Shown piece by piece: positions 61,713 through 64,000 of a stretch of 64,000 nucleotides of DNA. This stretch comes from an uncultured Christensenella sp. (GTDB lineage: Bacteria; Bacillota; Clostridia; Christensenellales; Borkfalkiaceae): positions 80,847 to 144,846 of the forward strand of contig CAJTPJ010000001.1 of the NCBI GenBank assembly GCA_910578145.1. Direction: 5' to 3'. A program made the position numbers and the translations under genes. The notes under the pieces were generated by a model. That model did not search any database. It was not told where the DNA came from and saw only the letters and a list, made by a program, of their open reading frames with translations. How positions within the stretch are numbered: the stretch's first letter is position 1; each line of letters begins with the position of its first letter.

Positions 61713-62375
61713 ATGAAAAACTTATTCAGAAGAAAGTTCGTTGTGAGATTGCTTGCAGTGCTGCTTTTGCTTTCACTGTTTTTCGCTGTTATTGCAAAAG
61801 TAGATTTTAAAACTGCTGATGCCGACAGCAGTTCGCCGCAGGTAACCGAAGCTACGCTTGACGAGTACACGCGAAGAACGCAGCTGAGCGATAAGTCACC
61901 GCAGATTTCAGTATTTATTCACGGTTTCGGCGGCAATGCGTCACATTGGACAAACGACGGCAATGACAACTTTGCATACGACGAAGAATCTATGCCCGAG
62001 CAGCTTAGAATGAGAATTGGTGAAGATAATGCCAAGGTTATGGTTATAAGACCGGGGTATGAATATGAAGATTTGCAAAAAAAAGATAGAACAAAAGAAG
62101 AAGCGCAAAGCCTTGTTATAAGTGAATTTGATAAAGGCACAACCGAACTTCAATCTATGTACACTAAGATAGAAACGCGTATGAATCTACCAGTCGAATC
62201 GAAGTCTGTTAAAATTTTTGATTGTCCAAAAGGTAAGTATCCTGATATTAGCAGTAACAATATTGCTTACAAACAAAGTAATCTGTATATTTACTACAAT
62301 GCGAGTGGTTCGTTAGCGGATAACTGGATAAATAAAAATGTGGCAATTATTGCGCGTTTCAGTGAAATTCCTTGA
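61713..62375 (+). CDS. Truncated exported alpha/beta hydrolase-like protein
   Basis: A 220-residue protein with an N-terminal membrane/signal segment (about 11-30). ISVFIHGFGGNASHW is the oxyanion HG motif found in lipase/esterase-like alpha/beta hydrolases, but the reading frame ends before any GXSXG nucleophile elbow, Asp or His could occur. The next 60 bases hold only a terminator. It is therefore either a remnant or a shortened, non-catalytic form. Co-transcribed with the two lipoproteins and AT-rich like them. Confidence 0.6.
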   Translation: MKNLFRRKFVVRLLAVLLLLSLFFAVIAKVDFKTADADSSSPQVTEATLDEYTRRTQLSDKSPQISVFIHGFGGNASHWTNDGNDNFAYDEESMPEQLRMRIGEDNAKVMVIRPGYEYEDLQKKDRTKEEAQSLVISEFDKGTTELQSMYTKIETRMNLPVESKSVKIFDCPKGKYPDISSNNIAYKQSNLYIYYNASGSLADNWINKNVAIIARFSEIP

Positions 62376-62397
62376 AATTCAAATATGTTGTAGCGTA

Positions 62398-62436
62398 AAA
62401 AAATAACGGCAGATAATCTGCCGTTATTTCCTTTTT
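62398..62436. terminator. Bidirectional terminator
   Basis: A perfect 13-bp stem AAATAACGGCAGA/TCTGCCGTTATTT with loop TAA between the convergent hydrolase remnant and the ferritin-like gene. Confidence 0.92.
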
Positions 62437-63688
62437 ATTTCGTTCGTGCAATTTTTACGTTGTCTTTTTTGCGGTTTCTAAGGTCCTTTACGGGGTGCTC
62501 GCTGTCCTGATAGCGGTAGTCCTGTCCAAGTTTTTTAATAGCCTTTTCAATAACAAGGTGAGAGGCGTTTTTCTCGGGGTCGCCGGAAAGATATTTCTGA
62601 TAATCGAAAAATCTGTGGCTGTCGGGAATTTTCTTAATATCCTTGTAGTCGGGCTTTTTCTGGGTGTTGTCGGCGGTAAGTGTAACGGTTTCGGCAAGCA
62701 CTTTTCTAATGTAATCCTTGTTTCCGCCCAGCTTTAAAAGACGAGGGAACTCGCCCGAGCCGCAAACGCTTTCAAAAGTCTTTTTCTCGTACTTTTTCAA
62801 GAGTTTAGCCGCAACTTTAAGGTGGGTAACTTCCATTTTAAAATGTTCTTCCCAAATCTTTTTAATATGCGGCACGCTTTCGTCCTGCATAGCCGAGTAG
62901 TAAAGCCAACATTCGCAATATTCGTGCATAACCCATTGTTCCAGCCACGAAAGCTTGGGGTCTTTAAGGCTTTCGTATTGAGAAACGTGCGCTTCTTCTA
63001 TCATAGCAATTTCAGCGTACAGCTTTCTGCCTAAATCGTTTTTATACCACTGCGCAATGTTCATATAGTAGTTCATCGTCTGCTGTTCGGCGGCGGTGAT
63101 AGTGCTTGCAACTAACTTGGAGTAAAGGTCTGCGTTTTTAGCCACCATATGCGGTTTAAGGTCGTCCGCAGGATAGCGGTGTTCGGCAACGGTGGGTCTG
63201 CCGGGCATAATTTCCGTAAACTTGCCCACAAGCATATCCGCGTCCAAGTTTTTGTCCATTTTAAGCAGGTTGGCGTAACGGTAAAGGTGGTCAAAATCCT
63301 CCAATAATGCAAAATTAAGCGCTTTTACGTTGTTTTCGTCCTTGTCGTAACGGGCAAGGCAGGCGGTAAGGTCGATAGCCAGCTGTTCGTAAGCCACGGT
63401 GGTTTCAAGTATACTTTCGTTTAAAGGCTTTAAACAGCTTATGCGCTTTTGCTGTTGCTGTTCCTGCCTGCGTACCACTGCAAGCGCCGAGCAGATTTCA
63501 GGCTCGTTACAGTGCCTTGCAAATTGGTGCATAAACCAGGCGGATTCAAATTCCGTGCCGTTCATTAAAATTACGCGCGTTTTTGTGTAAGGCGAAGTTT
63601 TTGCCTTGTTATAGCTTTTAGGGTACATCTTTTTCTGGGGTAAAAAGTTGTTTTCAAGCGATTTGCTTCTTTCTTTTATAGGGTTCAT
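62435..63688 (-). CDS. Large ferritin-like diiron protein of unknown function
   Basis: A 417-residue, soluble, His/Glu-rich helical protein. Helices carry ferritin-like metal motifs: ETTVAYEQLAIDL, LLEDFDHLYRYANLL, EIAMIEEAHVSQYESL, HEYCECWLYYSAM and EEHFKMEVTHLKVAAKLL, which suggests one or two four-helix diiron sites. The C-terminal 110 residues are Lys/Asp-rich and not recognisable. GGAGGAAG precedes the ATG and a TATAAT (plus 63717-63722) lies upstream on the minus strand. It may handle peroxide or store iron, fitting the anaerobic setting; this is inferred. Confidence 0.6.
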   Translation of the reverse strand: MNPIKERSKSLENNFLPQKKMYPKSYNKAKTSPYTKTRVILMNGTEFESAWFMHQFARHCNEPEICSALAVVRRQEQQQQKRISCLKPLNESILETTVAYEQLAIDLTACLARYDKDENNVKALNFALLEDFDHLYRYANLLKMDKNLDADMLVGKFTEIMPGRPTVAEHRYPADDLKPHMVAKNADLYSKLVASTITAAEQQTMNYYMNIAQWYKNDLGRKLYAEIAMIEEAHVSQYESLKDPKLSWLEQWVMHEYCECWLYYSAMQDESVPHIKKIWEEHFKMEVTHLKVAAKLLKKYEKKTFESVCGSGEFPRLLKLGGNKDYIRKVLAETVTLTADNTQKKPDYKDIKKIPDSHRFFDYQKYLSGDPEKNASHLVIEKAIKKLGQDYRYQDSEHPVKDLRNRKKDNVKIARTK

Positions 63689-63766
63689 AACTTCCTCCGT
63701 ATAAGTTTTTGCCGTTATTATAAAAATTTAACCGCTTTTCTATAAAAGTTTCGCTTTAATTACCGC

Positions 63767-63796
63767 TTGACAAGGGCGGGGGAATTGTGTTATAGT
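63767..63796 (+). promoter_or_regulatory. Strong promoter of the tRNA-like tandem array
   Basis: TTGACA (63767-63772), 18-nt spacer and TATAGT (63791-63796). The expected start, near 63803, coincides with the first base of the 116-bp repeat. The GC-rich bases GGGCGGGGG lie in the spacer. Confidence 0.75.
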
Positions 63797-63802
63797 TTTA
63801 AT

Positions 63803-63918
63803 GTGCATAAGCCACCGTGCGAAGCGCGGTACTACCGTCACTACGGGAGAAAACTTTAATAACGCAGGTGTCGCCTATCGGTATGGCGTCAGCTTCCCAA
63901 GCTGATTTCGGCGGGTCC
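63803..63918 (+). repeat. 116-bp tandem unit, first copy
   Basis: Starts GTGCATAAGCC and ends GCGGGTCC. It contains hairpin ACCGTGC-GAA-GCGCGGT (63814-63830, one G-U pair), a smaller hairpin CCGT-CACT-ACGG (63835-63846), an AT-rich link and a tRNA-Gly-like segment. The following unit differs at only two visible positions. Confidence 0.9.
63864..63918 (+). tRNA. tRNA-Gly(CCC)-like sequence, 3' end replaced
   Basis: The acceptor 5' strand GCAGGTG, U8, a D-arm (GCC/GGC with GG in the loop), an anticodon arm TCAGC-TTCCCAA-GCTGA (anticodon CCC at 63896-63898) and the 5' side of the T-arm (GCGGGTCCG) are in canonical spacing. At the T-loop the sequence switches to the next repeat unit, so the normal T-stem 3' strand and acceptor 3' strand with CCA are missing. 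A nearby CACCGTGC could pair with the acceptor with one bulge, but the T-arm stays defective. Probably a broken copy. Confidence 0.6.
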
Positions 63919-64000
63919 GTGCATAAGCCACCGTGCGAGGCACGGTACTACCGTCACTACGGGAGAAAACTTTAATAACGCAGGTGTCGCCTATCGGTAT
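63919..64000 (+). repeat. 116-bp tandem unit, second copy (cut by window end)
   Basis: The first 82 bases of a second unit. The hairpin here is ACCGTGC-GAG-GCACGGT (63930-63946), fully Watson-Crick: the change G to A turns the G-U pair of copy one into A-U, so the fold is kept. Confidence 0.9.
63980..64000 (+). tRNA. 5' end of a second tRNA-Gly sequence
   Basis: GCAGGTG and the D-arm region repeat exactly, then the window ends. It could be the intact tRNA-Gly(CCC) gene or another broken unit. Confidence 0.45.

Noticed and set aside
63803..63860. Minus-strand resemblance of the repeat to a T-box antiterminator (GGTAGTACCGCG)
   Set aside because: The UGGN bulge is changed (TAGT), the second unit breaks the ACCGCG part, and no aminoacyl-tRNA synthetase or amino acid gene follows on the minus strand.
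63919..64000. CRISPR array reading of the terminal tandem repeat
   Set aside because: Units of 116 bp are contiguous without variable spacers, and no cas genes are near.

Overview
The window is a gene-dense stretch of a low-to-mid GC Firmicutes chromosome, most likely from an uncultured, anaerobic, non-sporulating gut-type member of the Clostridia. Supporting signs are the large SRP RNA with an Alu domain, the order ispG - polC-like - rimP - nusA - rnpM - ylxQ - infB - rbfA, the mfd/foldase neighbourhood without spoVT, Feo ferrous iron uptake with a FeoB-associated Cys-rich peptide, the rSAM/DUF4130 pair and abundant Rho-independent terminators. There are no rRNAs, phages, IS elements or CRISPR arrays. 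The species cannot be named from sequence alone.

Layout. 1-1465 (minus): two-subunit class I fumarase and the first codons of a further gene. 1544-12385 (plus): housekeeping genes (CPBP protease, rlmH, M14 peptidase, tadA, prs, pth, mfd, foldase-like lipoprotein, uppP). 12430-14653: an ABC-2 exporter and, on the minus strand, the SRP RNA. 14771-20002: Mrp/ApbC ATPase, a minus-strand radical SAM/DUF4130 DNA-metabolism pair with a palindromic operator, and an OmpR/HAMP two-component system. 20050-24350: aldehyde dehydrogenase and feoAB plus a small Cys-rich protein. 24419-31260: a PH-domain protein, a YbhJ-type hydratase, an ABC importer whose binding protein appears circularly permuted, mscL and a DUF1294-like protein.

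31301-43843 is a purine operon: purE, purC, a glutaminase-dead purF paralogue, purF, purM, purN, purH, purD and purL. purB and purK are not in the window. The canonical purF and the first half of purM have a different codon style from their neighbours and begin at a long imperfect hairpin, which suggests a recombined tract. 43896-58499 holds nrdR, ispG, a PolC reduced to its N-terminal, OB and exonuclease parts, the translation/transcription cluster rimP-nusA-rnpM-ylxQ-infB-rbfA-nrnA-truB-ribF (ribF with a long acidic tail), an endonuclease IV-like gene, pepP, efp and dtd. 58536-59899 encodes a metallo-hydrolase and a DUF5662 protein. 59998-62375 is an AT-rich accessory island with two recently homogenised lipoproteins and a truncated hydrolase. 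62435-63688 (minus) is a large ferritin-like protein.

The last 200 bases hold the strangest structure. A strong promoter fires into a 116-bp tandem unit that combines two hairpins with the 5' two thirds of a tRNA-Gly(CCC). In the first copy the tRNA is cut inside the T-loop at the repeat junction; the second copy runs out of the window. Several promoters place the -10 box only 6-10 nt before the start codon with no usable Shine-Dalgarno sequence, so this genome probably uses leaderless mRNAs for a noticeable set of monocistronic or first genes.
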